Source: Bradyrhizobium zhanjiangense | GTDB lineage: Bacteria > Pseudomonadota > Alphaproteobacteria > Rhizobiales > Xanthobacteraceae | Direction: 5' to 3' | Assembly: GCF_004114935.1 (NCBI RefSeq) | Contig: NZ_CP022221.1 | Span: forward strand, 7,585,001-7,649,000 | Length of the DNA stretch: 64,000 nt | Shown here: piece after piece, positions 35,913-43,562 of the stretch | Position numbering within the stretch: the stretch's first letter is position 1 | Layout of the letters: each line of letters starts with the position of its first letter | Translations under genes and position numbers: made by a program | Notes under the pieces: model-generated | The model's database searches: none | Seen by the model: the letters and a program-made list of their open reading frames with translations, nothing else | Told to the model about the DNA's origin: nothing

Positions 35913-36036
35913 TCGAATGGCCCTCATTCATGATCCAAGGCCCCGGAAGATCTTTCAACCGCCGATCAAAGGTACAAACAAAAGCGATCAAAATGAGGAC
36001 GCAGGTCGCGCCCAGCAGCGCAATCAAATACGCCAT
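35905..36036 (-). CDS. 43-aa membrane microprotein
   Basis: Short ORF on the minus strand: MAYLIALLGATCVLILIAFV forms one membrane helix, followed by a basic/polar tail (TFDRRLKDLPGPW) and ending HSND. It overlaps the start codon of the next gene, which argues for a real, coupled gene. The ribosome site is weak. Confidence 0.5.
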   Translation of the reverse strand: MAYLIALLGATCVLILIAFVCTFDRRLKDLPGPWIMNEGHSND

Positions 36037-36225
36037 CTACCCCACCCATGCGGGCCCCGAGAAAATCGAGGCGGCTAAACTCTCGCAATGAACCGATACG
36101 TTTTAGGTTGCCTTTCCGAAGCTCTCAAGGACCGCACCACGTTAACCTAACCGCACATGGTTATCCGACCTTGCCGCGAGGCAAGATCAACTTCCGACCA
36201 AAACATCGCGCCCATGGTTCTGCCA

Positions 36226-36387
36226 TTACGATGGATGCTCGCTTTGTCTCACTCCCATCGATGCCGGCGTGTAGGGCGCATAGAGACGATATCGTTCTGA
36301 TCGCTTGCGCGAGCGCCACGCTCGCACACCATAGCCACAGCCAAAGCCAGCTGCAAAAATCGAAATCAAAACCAGAATCGCAAGCAT
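36226..36387 (-). CDS. 53-aa membrane microprotein
   Basis: ATG 36387 with GGGAA eight bases upstream. The N-terminus MLAILVLISIFAAGFGCGYG is one membrane helix, followed by a strongly basic segment (VRAWRSRKRSERYR) and a short tail. The positive-inside pattern places the C-terminus in the cytoplasm. The sequence style is that of small conserved rhizobial membrane proteins. Function unknown. Confidence 0.6.
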   Translation of the reverse strand: MLAILVLISIFAAGFGCGYGVRAWRSRKRSERYRLYAPYTPASMGVRQSEHPS

Positions 36388-36953
36388 TTGGAATGTTCCC
36401 AATTTTCGGAACGCTCCTCCCGGTACATTTCAACGTGATGTTGCGACGACTGCAAGGTCATCGGCGCTGAAACTTTTGTCAGACGATCATGAAGTTTGTG
36501 CAACATGGTGCTTGAAGTTTGGTCGCGCGAAAACCGAGGGGCAGGAGAGGATGACGAAATCTCTCATTGTCCGAGAGCGATATCCAGCCGACGATGTTAA
36601 CCCCTGTTCACCTCGGCAAGCAGCCGCAAGCTGCAAGCGCGCTGGTGCTCGAGCATGTCTGTAGTTTGCGTGATGAAGCTACCTCCGACACATTTTTCGC
36701 ACGTGGCTGCTGGCGATTGCAGACAATTCCGACGAAACCTCCGTGGTTATACGGAGCGTCATACACCAACTTCATCGCGGTAAGGTTGAGCGGTTAGCTT
36801 AATCCGCAGTGTTTGTTGCGAAGTCTCGCGTTTCGCTTATCCATCTTCGCACCGGGCTCCCCCAAGTCCGGCCCCACCCAAGCAAAGCCGTCGAGCGAAC
36901 ATGGGTCGCTTGGCGGCTTTGTCCCTTGTGTCGACGAGAGGATCATTTCGGTT
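36388..36953. other. Gene-free interval
   Basis: Several open frames but none with family features, signal peptide or good ribosome site. GC is lower than surrounding genes. No repeat or RNA structure recognised. Confidence 0.45.
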
Positions 36954-37127
36954 ATGGCGCGCAAGCCCTGGTCGTTCAAGGAAGACCGCCGGCTCATGGA
37001 GCTGGCCAAGTCTTCGGCTTCGCTGGAAGAGGCGGCGAAAGTTCTCGGGCGCTCGCCTGATGCGATCAAGCGCATGGCGTTGCGGCTTGGTCTTTCGTTG
37101 AAGCCGAAAGCGAGCAAGAAAGGCTAG
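36954..37127 (+). CDS. Small SANT/Myb-like DNA-binding protein
   Basis: 57 aa: MARKPWSFKEDRRLMELAKS, then SLEEAAKVLGRSPDAIKRMA, a helix-turn-helix of the SANT/Myb-like type (W-S-x-x-E-D, R-S-P-D-A-I-K), with a basic tail. Likely a small DNA-binding or chromatin-associated regulator. GAGAGGA lies 11 bases before ATG 36954. The frame is open upstream to 36813 but without a plausible domain. Confidence 0.65.
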   Translation: MARKPWSFKEDRRLMELAKSSASLEEAAKVLGRSPDAIKRMALRLGLSLKPKASKKG

Positions 37128-37260
37128 CCTCGGAAACAGAGAGTCGAGGATCATCGCGGTAACGCTCCTCTTCGACCCAGCCGCAGCTTTTCGCCTTGGC
37201 AGGACGGAACCAAAGCAACCATTGGGTGTTTGATTCCAGACTTCACGGCGAGGTCTGGCA

Positions 37261-37425
37261 GTGCTCCACTTTGCCATTTCCGCGATATTGGTTTGGCTGG
37301 CGATCAACGTCGCTTTCGTGGTGCTTCGGCTGCGAGCCACCCGCCATCCCGCCACGCTCCACCGCGATAGGCCGAGCCGACCTTCTCCAGAGGTCATTTC
37401 CGTCCGCCATCGCGGCGGGCGGTGA
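37261..37425 (+). CDS. 54-aa membrane microprotein
   Basis: GTG 37261 with GAGG seven bases upstream. The N-terminus (LHFAISAILVWLAINVAFVV) is one membrane helix; the rest is basic (LRLRATRHPATLHRDRPSRP). Resembles in layout the microprotein at 36226. Function unknown. Confidence 0.5.
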   Translation: MLHFAISAILVWLAINVAFVVLRLRATRHPATLHRDRPSRPSPEVISVRHRGGR

Positions 37426-37617
37426 GCGTGGATTGAGCCGCCTGCCTGCGGCGGTCGGTCCGGCCCGTTCACCGGCCAATTGTACGTCTTCTTCTGGGCC
37501 CCTCTAAAGGTGGTTCCGTAGCTGGGCATCCCCGTTCCTTCGGCCCGTTAAACGCTATCTTAGTCCCCGCAGGCTAGGATCAATTTTCAAGCCTGCCCTG
37601 AATTTCGCCCGGACCGG

Positions 37618-39210
37618 ATGAGATTACAGCGACCCGACCTCCCGTTTGCGGCGCTCCTGCTTGCGAGCACGATGGCGTTCGCCCTGGCGGGCCATTTCGC
37701 CGCGGAGGCCGTCATTCGCCACCAGCAGGCGCATCAGCTGAGCGAGTTGACCGAGGTCGTTCTGCGCCGCTCCGAATTTGCGGTCGATTTTGCCGCGGCC
37801 AGCCTGGACGAGCTCGCAAAGCGCAATCTCGCCAGCTGCGAGCCCGCGGCATTGCAAGCCATCCGCCTCCACGTCTATCAGCGCTCGGCGATCAAGGACG
37901 TCCGCCTCGTCAACCCGGACGGCTCGGTGATCTGCTCGGCCTATTCCGAGACGCTCGAATTCGACAAGGGATGGGTGAATCGCCGCGATATGCTGCCTTC
38001 GCGCGACAAGGCGCTTTCGCTGTTCCGCGTGGAGCAGTTCGGCGGCGACGCCTTGGGCGTGCTCAGGGACATCAATGGCAGCTCCGCCCTCGTCGCCATT
38101 GTCGGCATCAACGCCAGCCTGTTCGACATCATGCCTGCCGAACTGCGGGCGCACAGCGAGGTGATCCTCGCCTTGAGCAGTGGCGAGAAGCTTGGCGAAT
38201 TCCAGACCGACGCCGGCAAGTCCCTGCTGGAGCCGATCAGCTTCGACAGGACTTCCACGCGCTTCCCGCTTCATGCCACGATCGGGCTCGAGCATGCGGT
38301 GCTTTCGAGCCGGAATCACGAGGCTTATTGGCCCGCGCTCGCAGTAGCCCTTGGACTTGGCGCAATCTTTGGCATCCTGCTGGCACGCAGCCGCCGAATG
38401 GAGGGGCCCGTCGCCGATCTCGACCGGGCGCTGGCGGCCGGCGAATTCAAGCCGTACTACCAACCGATCTTCGATCTCAGGACAGGTCAGATCAAGGGCT
38501 GCGAGATTCTGGTTCGCTGGCTGCGCCGAGATGGCTCGGTCGTCCCGCCGATGAACTTCATTCCGCTCGCCGAATCCAGCGGACGCATCCAGGCGATGAC
38601 CTGGCAGATCCTGGGATCGGCGCTCGCCGAGCTGAAGCCATTGCTGAGGGCAAACAAGAATTTCAAGATGTCCTTGAACGTCGTGCCCGGGCATCTGCTG
38701 AGTGCAGGCTTCGTTGAAACGCTGCGTCGCAAGGTTCTGACCGCAAGGGTCTCCGCGCGCCAGATCGTGGTCGAGATAACCGAGCGCGACGAGCTCGACG
38801 ATCTCGCGCGCGCCGCGGCGGTTGTCGCCGAGCTGCGGGACCACGGCTTCCGCGTCGCCATCGACGACGTCGGCGTCGGCCATAGCGGACTGTCTCGACT
38901 GAAGGGCCTCGGCGCCGACATGATCAAGATCGACAAGTTCTTCGTGGACACCATCACGGTGGACGCGTCGACGACGACGATCGTGGAGATGCTGGTGGCG
39001 CTCGCGAGAGACCTCCATATGAGCGTGGTCGCCGAAGGCATCGAGACCGAGGAGCAGCTCCGCGCACTGCTCGCATCCGGCGTAGCGGAGGGCCAAGGTT
39101 ATCTCGTTGCGCCGCCCCTGCCCTTCGCCAGGTTTAGTGAGCTCGTCGAGTCGCGCCGGGCGGCGCAGTCAGGCGCGGCGGTCTCGAACGATGCGGCTTT
39201 GGTGGCCTGA
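37618..39210 (+). CDS. Membrane c-di-GMP phosphodiesterase with CSS-like sensor and EAL domain
   Basis: 530 aa. A first membrane segment (FAALLLASTMAFALAGHFAA), a periplasmic sensor with paired Cys (NLASCEPAAL, GSVICSAYSETL) like the redox-sensitive CSS-motif family, a second membrane segment, then an EAL domain from ~280. Catalytic elements: ILVRW with EIL replacing EAL, LNVVPGHL, VVEITERDEL, IDDVGVGHSG, IKIDKFF, AEGIETEEQL and GQGYLVAPPL. Most metal and base residues are present, so it is probably an active phosphodiesterase lowering c-di-GMP, which would affect biofilm and EPS. Confidence 0.88.
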   Translation: MRLQRPDLPFAALLLASTMAFALAGHFAAEAVIRHQQAHQLSELTEVVLRRSEFAVDFAAASLDELAKRNLASCEPAALQAIRLHVYQRSAIKDVRLVNPDGSVICSAYSETLEFDKGWVNRRDMLPSRDKALSLFRVEQFGGDALGVLRDINGSSALVAIVGINASLFDIMPAELRAHSEVILALSSGEKLGEFQTDAGKSLLEPISFDRTSTRFPLHATIGLEHAVLSSRNHEAYWPALAVALGLGAIFGILLARSRRMEGPVADLDRALAAGEFKPYYQPIFDLRTGQIKGCEILVRWLRRDGSVVPPMNFIPLAESSGRIQAMTWQILGSALAELKPLLRANKNFKMSLNVVPGHLLSAGFVETLRRKVLTARVSARQIVVEITERDELDDLARAAAVVAELRDHGFRVAIDDVGVGHSGLSRLKGLGADMIKIDKFFVDTITVDASTTTIVEMLVALARDLHMSVVAEGIETEEQLRALLASGVAEGQGYLVAPPLPFARFSELVESRRAAQSGAAVSNDAALVA

Positions 39211-39365
39211 CCGTCGAGGAAGAACTTCCATTTCCCTAACGGGGGGTGAGCCGCCAAACGGTATCACCGTGCTTGTGCCAGCCGGGCCTTTGACAGCGGC
39301 CAACGCCTTTAACGATATTTTCGTCTTTCGAACCGGACGGGCGCCCAACCTTGTATGTTGGCGCC

Positions 39366-39731
39366 ATGCGCAGGAGCCACCTCATCGCAGCCGCGAGCAT
39401 CTGTCTAGCGCTGATCGTCTATGCCACCCTGGCGAAGCTGGCGGGAAGACCCGCGCTCATGGGACATCACGAGGCCTATTGGATCGTCGTGATCGAGCGC
39501 TTCAGCGCCTATGGGCTGCTCGGCTTCCTGCTTTCCTTCCTGCTGCCGGGACGGCTCGGTTTGGCTTGCTCGCTTGTCGTGGCGGTCGCTATGGGGCTGG
39601 AGCTGATGCAGGCGTTCATGCCCGACCGGGATGCGGGCTTTCTCGACGTGCTCCAGAAGGCGGCGGGGGGCACCGTGGGTGTCATGCTCGCCCAGATGAT
39701 CCTGGCGTTCTTGCCGAGACCGCCGTCCTGA
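39366..39731 (+). CDS. VanZ-like small membrane protein
   Basis: 121 aa with about four hydrophobic segments: LIAAASICLALIVYATLAKL, then WIVVIERFSAYGLLGFLLSF, LACSLVVAVAMGLELMQAFM and a last one. The pattern E-R-F ... G-L-E-L-M-Q ... P-D-R-D-A-G-F-L-D matches the VanZ-like family. ATG 39366 preferred over TTG 39351. Function in the family is poorly defined. Confidence 0.75.
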   Translation: MRRSHLIAAASICLALIVYATLAKLAGRPALMGHHEAYWIVVIERFSAYGLLGFLLSFLLPGRLGLACSLVVAVAMGLELMQAFMPDRDAGFLDVLQKAAGGTVGVMLAQMILAFLPRPPS

Positions 39732-39782
39732 AGCGACCGGTATCGCTTGAGCGAGATGACCGGTGGCACGCGCAACCGGTCC

Positions 39783-40229
39783 TTACTTCATCATCTGGCC
39801 GCGCAATTCACCGCCCGGGTTCGCGGCCGTATGGATGTTCGCGTACCATTTTCCGGTCAGCAGATCTGCCGCCTGTGCGTCGGTGAGCGTGGCACTGCCC
39901 TGGATCGGGCTTTGCACCGTCTTGAACGGGAGGACGATGCCGGCGTTCTTGCCGGCTTCGCCGGGGCCATGGAAATGCGCCCCCATTGCCGGTCCCGTCA
40001 GCCCGGCATAGGTGACGGTGTAAGTCAGAACCTTCGTTACAGTGTCGTAGCTGGCTTCTGCCTTGCCCGATCCGGACGAGCTGTTCGGGGGCACTTCATT
40101 GCCTCCCTTGAGCTCGGCTTGCAGCTTCACGGCTTCCGCGTTTGCCATTCCGCTCGCTGCAATGACGCTTCCAACCAGCGCGATCGTCCCCAACAGTGCC
40201 ACCGACGGCCGACACACGGCTTTGCTCAT
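39783..40229 (-). CDS. Secreted CHRD-domain protein
   Basis: 148 aa with signal peptide (ALLGTIALVGSVIAASGMANA). The CHRD domain is clear: LQAELKGGNEVPPNSSSGSG, VLTYTVTYAGLTGPAMGAHF, HGPGEAGKNAGIV, and WYANIHTAANPGGELRGQ. Predicted periplasmic; CHRD is named for chordin-like repeats and its bacterial role is unknown. Monocistronic. Confidence 0.88.
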   Translation of the reverse strand: MSKAVCRPSVALLGTIALVGSVIAASGMANAEAVKLQAELKGGNEVPPNSSSGSGKAEASYDTVTKVLTYTVTYAGLTGPAMGAHFHGPGEAGKNAGIVLPFKTVQSPIQGSATLTDAQAADLLTGKWYANIHTAANPGGELRGQMMK

Positions 40230-40367
40230 GCACTCCTCCTGCAGGCTTCGCTCCCCATCGCGATTTGAACACCGACGACAGTCGGAAATTCCGCTGCAGA
40301 GCTTATGCTGATTCGGGACAACGAGCGCCGGAATTAGCCTGCGGCGTAGGCCGGAACACGCGTAGGT

Positions 40368-40652
40368 TCAGGCCGCCCCACGCCTGTTGTGGAGCTGGGT
40401 GGGAGCCAGGAGCTCGGCCATCTGCCGGTGGGTGTTGTGCAGCGCCTCAATGGCGCAATCGAGTTCGAAATCCGCCTCACGAACGGATGCAAAGAACTTG
40501 GCCGTCAGTGCCAGATCGAGTTTGACCCGCGTCGTCCCGTCGCGACTTTTGCGACGATCGAGCGACAGATGGATGGCGCGGTCCCTGGCCTCCATTGCGC
40601 CGCAGCCGCAAAGCGCGCCAAGTTCGTCGTATGTCATCCAGATTTGAGGCAT
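40368..40652 (-). CDS. Conserved hypothetical cytoplasmic protein
   Basis: 94 aa from ATG 40652 with GGAAG close upstream. MPQIWMTYDELGALCGCGAM starts a helical protein with a winged-helix-like beginning (YDELGALCGCGAMEARDRAI), then basic RRKSRDGTTRVKLD. It resembles a small DNA-binding protein but I do not recognise a family with confidence. Confidence 0.6.
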   Translation of the reverse strand: MPQIWMTYDELGALCGCGAMEARDRAIHLSLDRRKSRDGTTRVKLDLALTAKFFASVREADFELDCAIEALHNTHRQMAELLAPTQLHNRRGAA

Positions 40653-40798
40653 GTTCTTCCACCACGCTTGATCGGCCGCGAGACTAGCTCCCGCTTCTAA
40701 AGGCAGAGTTGCTGCAGCGCGGCCGCGGCGTGATTTCAAGACAACAGTGTCAACGCAACGCTAATCACGGTGCTGGGCGCGCGCGGAGCTGCGCGAAT

Positions 40799-41257
40799 TC
40801 ACTTGGACGGGCCGGCCGTGAACGGATGCCGCGGCCGGTACCGGCTGTCGGGCCCCTTGGGCAGCTTATCTGCGTTCAGCCTCACGACTGCGCTCCTGAC
40901 GTCGGCAGGCGGCGCGTCTTCCTGGCTGTAGATCAGCGTCGCCTCGAACTTCACGTCAGGCGCTTGCTTGGCCGTCCCCGAGCAGGTCGCCATCGCACCG
41001 CTGAAGACGCCGGAGAGATAGACTTCGACCTCGTCACGTCCGAACACGGTTGGCGGGCCCTCGGCATGACGGCGCGTGGTCAGAACGGCCGTGAAACGCT
41101 GGTCGTCATCGAATTGATAGGAGCCGGCATAGGTGAAGAAGCTGTCGCTGCCCGAAATCCGGCCCTGAGATAGATGCACAATGCCGGTGCCTTGCGCCTG
41201 CGCGGTTCTAAACCACGCCGCGTATTTGCCCTCTTTCAGCATGGAAACATCCGCCAT
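40799..41257 (-). CDS. GrlR-like regulatory protein
   Basis: 152 aa. EGKYAAWFRTAQAQGTGIVH, LSQGRISGSDSFFTYAGSYQ, FTAVLTTRRHAEGPPTVFGR and VYLSGVFSGAMATCSGTA follow the layout of the GrlR family of small lipocalin-like beta-barrels, known as negative regulators of type III secretion in enteric bacteria. No secretion genes are here. The start is uncertain; ATG 41257 and 41242 both give the full domain. Function here is unknown. Confidence 0.5.
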   Translation of the reverse strand: MADVSMLKEGKYAAWFRTAQAQGTGIVHLSQGRISGSDSFFTYAGSYQFDDDQRFTAVLTTRRHAEGPPTVFGRDEVEVYLSGVFSGAMATCSGTAKQAPDVKFEATLIYSQEDAPPADVRSAVVRLNADKLPKGPDSRYRPRHPFTAGPSK

Positions 41258-41377
41258 GAATTCCATGCGTATTTGCAACGAACCGGGGGGCGCGACAATG
41301 ACCCAAGCGGCGTGCATTCCGCCACGGTTAATGCCTCGCAAAGTCAACCTGTCAAATTGCTGAAGCCGGCAGCGACG

Positions 41378-41929
41378 TCAGAACAGTTCTATGCCGTCAT
41401 CGGCGGTCTCGACCGCCTCGACCCGACGCGTGGTGGCGATCGACGCCAGCCCGCGCGTTTGCAGGAATTGCCTGTGGACGTCCCGCTCGCGCTCCATCGT
41501 ATAGCGCGCGAAGAGTTCATCGAGCATGGCCTCGTCCTGCGGACGCGGTTTCTGCGCGCCGGCACCGGCCGTCTCGAGGCGCGCAGCGACCGCGGGCAAG
41601 GCCGCGGAGCCTTCGCCGAGCGTGCTCATCAGGCCGGTGGCGCCGGCGCTCTTCTTCTTCACCGTGTCGTTGGATTCGGTGGTCAGGAATACGATGGGCA
41701 TGCCGACCGCGCTCGGCAGCTTGCGTAGCGCCCGGATCAGCTCCAGCCCGTTCATGACGGGCATGTTGAGGTCGGTGATCACGAGGTCGAGCTTGCCGGC
41801 CTGGGCCTTGGCAAGCCCCTGCGCGCCATCGCCGGCCTCGACCACGTTGTGACCGGCCGGCTCGAGCACGACGACCTTGATCATTTGCCGAATGCTGGGG
41901 GAATCGTCGACGGTCAGAATCGTGGCCAT
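41378..41929 (-). CDS. CheY-like receiver with aberrant C-terminus
   Basis: 183 aa. The first ~100 residues are a chemotaxis CheY receiver: TILTVDDSPSIRQMIKVVV, phosphoacceptor in LVITDLNMPVMNGLELI, and IVFLTTESNDTVKKK. After SAGATG, where CheY normally continues with the conserved Lys-Pro loop and last helix, the sequence changes to LMSTLGEGSAALPAVAARLE and ends DELFARYTMERERDVHRQFL ... DDGIELF. This looks like a CheY gene joined to the 3' end of another gene by deletion. It is 37 bases downstream of a STAS gene. Probably non-functional as a canonical CheY. Confidence 0.7.
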   Translation of the reverse strand: MATILTVDDSPSIRQMIKVVVLEPAGHNVVEAGDGAQGLAKAQAGKLDLVITDLNMPVMNGLELIRALRKLPSAVGMPIVFLTTESNDTVKKKSAGATGLMSTLGEGSAALPAVAARLETAGAGAQKPRPQDEAMLDELFARYTMERERDVHRQFLQTRGLASIATTRRVEAVETADDGIELF

Positions 41930-41966
41930 CAGGTGCCATCTTTCTTTTGCGGGAAGTGCTGATCCA

Positions 41967-42260
41967 TCATCGCTCGCTGGCAAAGCCGGCGCGGCGAAGG
42001 GTAGTGCGCAGAGACTGAGAGAAGGAGGTCAGGACCACCGGGCGGCCGTGCGCCTCGCCCGTCTTGGCGGTCGACAGCAGAAGCTGGATCGAGGTTACGT
42101 CGGCTTTATCGACGCTCGAACAGTCGATCTCGAGCCGCTCCTGGCGGCGGAACGCCTCGCGAATGAGGTCATAGACGCTGCGAATGGCCGCAATGCTGCA
42201 ATCGGCGGGCAACCGCAACGACAAACCCCTAACGCGGGACTCCGTACAGCTACCGGTCAC
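41967..42260 (-). CDS. STAS-domain protein, 5' end altered by a repeat
   Basis: 97 aa from GTG 42260. The STAS fold is seen in LSLRLPADCSIAAIRSVYDL, LEIDCSSVDKADVTSIQLLL and PVVLTSFSQSLRTTLRRAG, as found at the head of chemotaxis operons. The phospho-site Ser/Thr is at D-V-T-S-I. The normal upstream part is replaced: a 41-bp repeat (42260-42300) abuts the start, so the true start is unsure and the reading frame runs to 42353. Next gene is CheY-like. Confidence 0.6.
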   Translation of the reverse strand: MTGSCTESRVRGLSLRLPADCSIAAIRSVYDLIREAFRRQERLEIDCSSVDKADVTSIQLLLSTAKTGEAHGRPVVLTSFSQSLRTTLRRAGFASER

Positions 42261-42300
42261 ACTCCCGCGTAATTCGCGCAAATGCATGCAAGCGTGCACA
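42260..42300 (+). repeat. 41-bp direct repeat, copy 1
   Basis: CACTCCCGCGTAATTCGCGC... through CAAGCGTGCACA; perfectly repeated at 43386-43426 in the same orientation, with about 20 further similar bases on the left (CTCCGTA...). The repeats bracket the PAP2 gene. Confidence 0.85.
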
Positions 42301-42537
42301 CCTCGTTGAGAGGTCGTGCCGGCGCTCGACCGACATTGGAATTCGTTCGGCATGAGGCCGGGCGATCACTTGCCCGCCATTGGAGACGAGCTCTTCCGAG
42401 GCCCGCGGCGTGATGGGATGAGACGGCCTAAATGCTCTTCGACTAACTAAAAATGTAGATGATCCCAGGAGGCAGCAAGCGTCAATTTGACTTCTGATAT
42501 GATTGCCCGCGAAACTCAAAATGCGGTTCAGTGATTA

Positions 42538-43227
42538 ATGATGAACGGTATTTGGGATCAGGAGCTCCTGCGGAGTCTCAACTCGTTCGGGGGAAGCGAG
42601 TCGCGGTATCTGTGGGAGCTTGTCAACAATGAGCTCGTCAGAGGCTTTCCGCTATTCTTTGCTTTGATCGCCCTGTGGTTCTCCGGGGATTGCAGAGAAC
42701 GTCGCAGCCGAATGCTGACCGGACTCCTTGCAGTCTGTGTCGCGACTGTCCTCTCGGTTTGGCTGCAGTTTCATCTCGCTAGCCATACACGTCCACTTTT
42801 GGATCCAGCGCTTCAACTGAAAATAATCGACGATCACAGATGGAGGGTGGTCTGGGATCGTACAGGCTCGTTCCCCAGCGACACGTCGACACTTTTTTTC
42901 GCCTTAGCCACGGTTACTTTGCTGGAGAACCGATGGGCGGGCTTGTTTTGCTTCCTTTGGACCACGATGGTCGTTGCACTCCCTCGGGTCATTTTTGCGT
43001 GGCACTATCCAAGCGATATCATTGGATCGCTGGTCTTGGGACCGACATGCGTCTTTCTTTTTAGTGCAATCCCATACCCAAGAAAATTCTTTGAGCGCGT
43101 CCTGACGTGGTTTGAGGGCCGCATGTATATTGTCCATGCACTTTTGTTCATTTTTTTGATAGATGCGGCCAACCTCTTTCAGAGCTTGGAACAAGCCGGA
43201 AAAGGCCTTGTGCGAATGTGGGAATAA
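42538..43227 (+). CDS. PAP2-family membrane phosphatase
   Basis: 229 aa with about six membrane segments. Phosphatase motifs: HLASHTRPLLDP (motif 1, K/H-x-x-x-RP), FPSDTSTLFF (motif 2, normally PSGH but here without the His), LPRVIFAWHYPSDIIGS (motif 3, R-x5-H-x3-D). Relatives dephosphorylate undecaprenyl pyrophosphate or lipid phosphates. GC is about 50%, clearly lower than neighbours, and the gene lies between 41-bp direct repeats, suggesting acquisition. ATG 42541 is a close alternative start. Confidence 0.75.
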   Translation: MMNGIWDQELLRSLNSFGGSESRYLWELVNNELVRGFPLFFALIALWFSGDCRERRSRMLTGLLAVCVATVLSVWLQFHLASHTRPLLDPALQLKIIDDHRWRVVWDRTGSFPSDTSTLFFALATVTLLENRWAGLFCFLWTTMVVALPRVIFAWHYPSDIIGSLVLGPTCVFLFSAIPYPRKFFERVLTWFEGRMYIVHALLFIFLIDAANLFQSLEQAGKGLVRMWE

Positions 43228-43562
43228 AAACGTGTCCGCCATTCCGATAGCGATCGCATCGTGTGGCGCGACAACGACACCGCATCCGTGGGATTGGGCG
43301 CCATCGCTGCCCGCCTCTACCAAATTCCGATACGCGTTCGACGCGATCGAATGAGCACACGCAGGCCTCCGTATAACTACGGGTCCACTCCCGCGTAATT
43401 CGCGCAAATGCATGCAAGCGTGCACAGCCTGCTGACATCTCGTGCGCGGCGCGCATTTCCTTGAGCGCCATGGCCTCCGTACGGGCATTTGCTTCGCGTT
43501 AAATTCGCTCGGGTTATGCGTGGGGTTCGTGCCTCTGCCAGCGAAGAGAGCCCCGGCCGCCG
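43228..43562. other. Gene-free interval with direct repeat copy 2
   Basis: Low coding signal. It holds the second copy of the 41-bp repeat and a segment (around 43440-43500) that reads on the minus strand as an open frame shared in part with the first copy. Confidence 0.5.
43386..43426 (+). repeat. 41-bp direct repeat, copy 2
   Basis: Perfect match to 42260-42300, same orientation, offset 1,126 bases. Contains nested TGCATGCA and GCATGC palindromes. Confidence 0.85.

Noticed and set aside
36161..36433. Minus-strand frame with Trp-Leu repeats (LWLWLWC)
   Set aside because: A shadow of the better-supported 53-aa microprotein in a neighbouring frame.
36567..36797. 76-codon plus-strand frame in the gene-free stretch
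   Set aside because: No ribosome site, no membrane or signal segment, no family feature.
37624..39096. 490-codon minus-strand frame opposite the EAL gene
   Set aside because: Same shadow effect; no domain, and the EAL gene is well supported.
42904..43488. 194-codon minus-strand frame opposite the PAP2 gene and repeat copy 2
   Set aside because: Passes through the PAP2 gene and the repeat; frame shared only because the repeat is shared.
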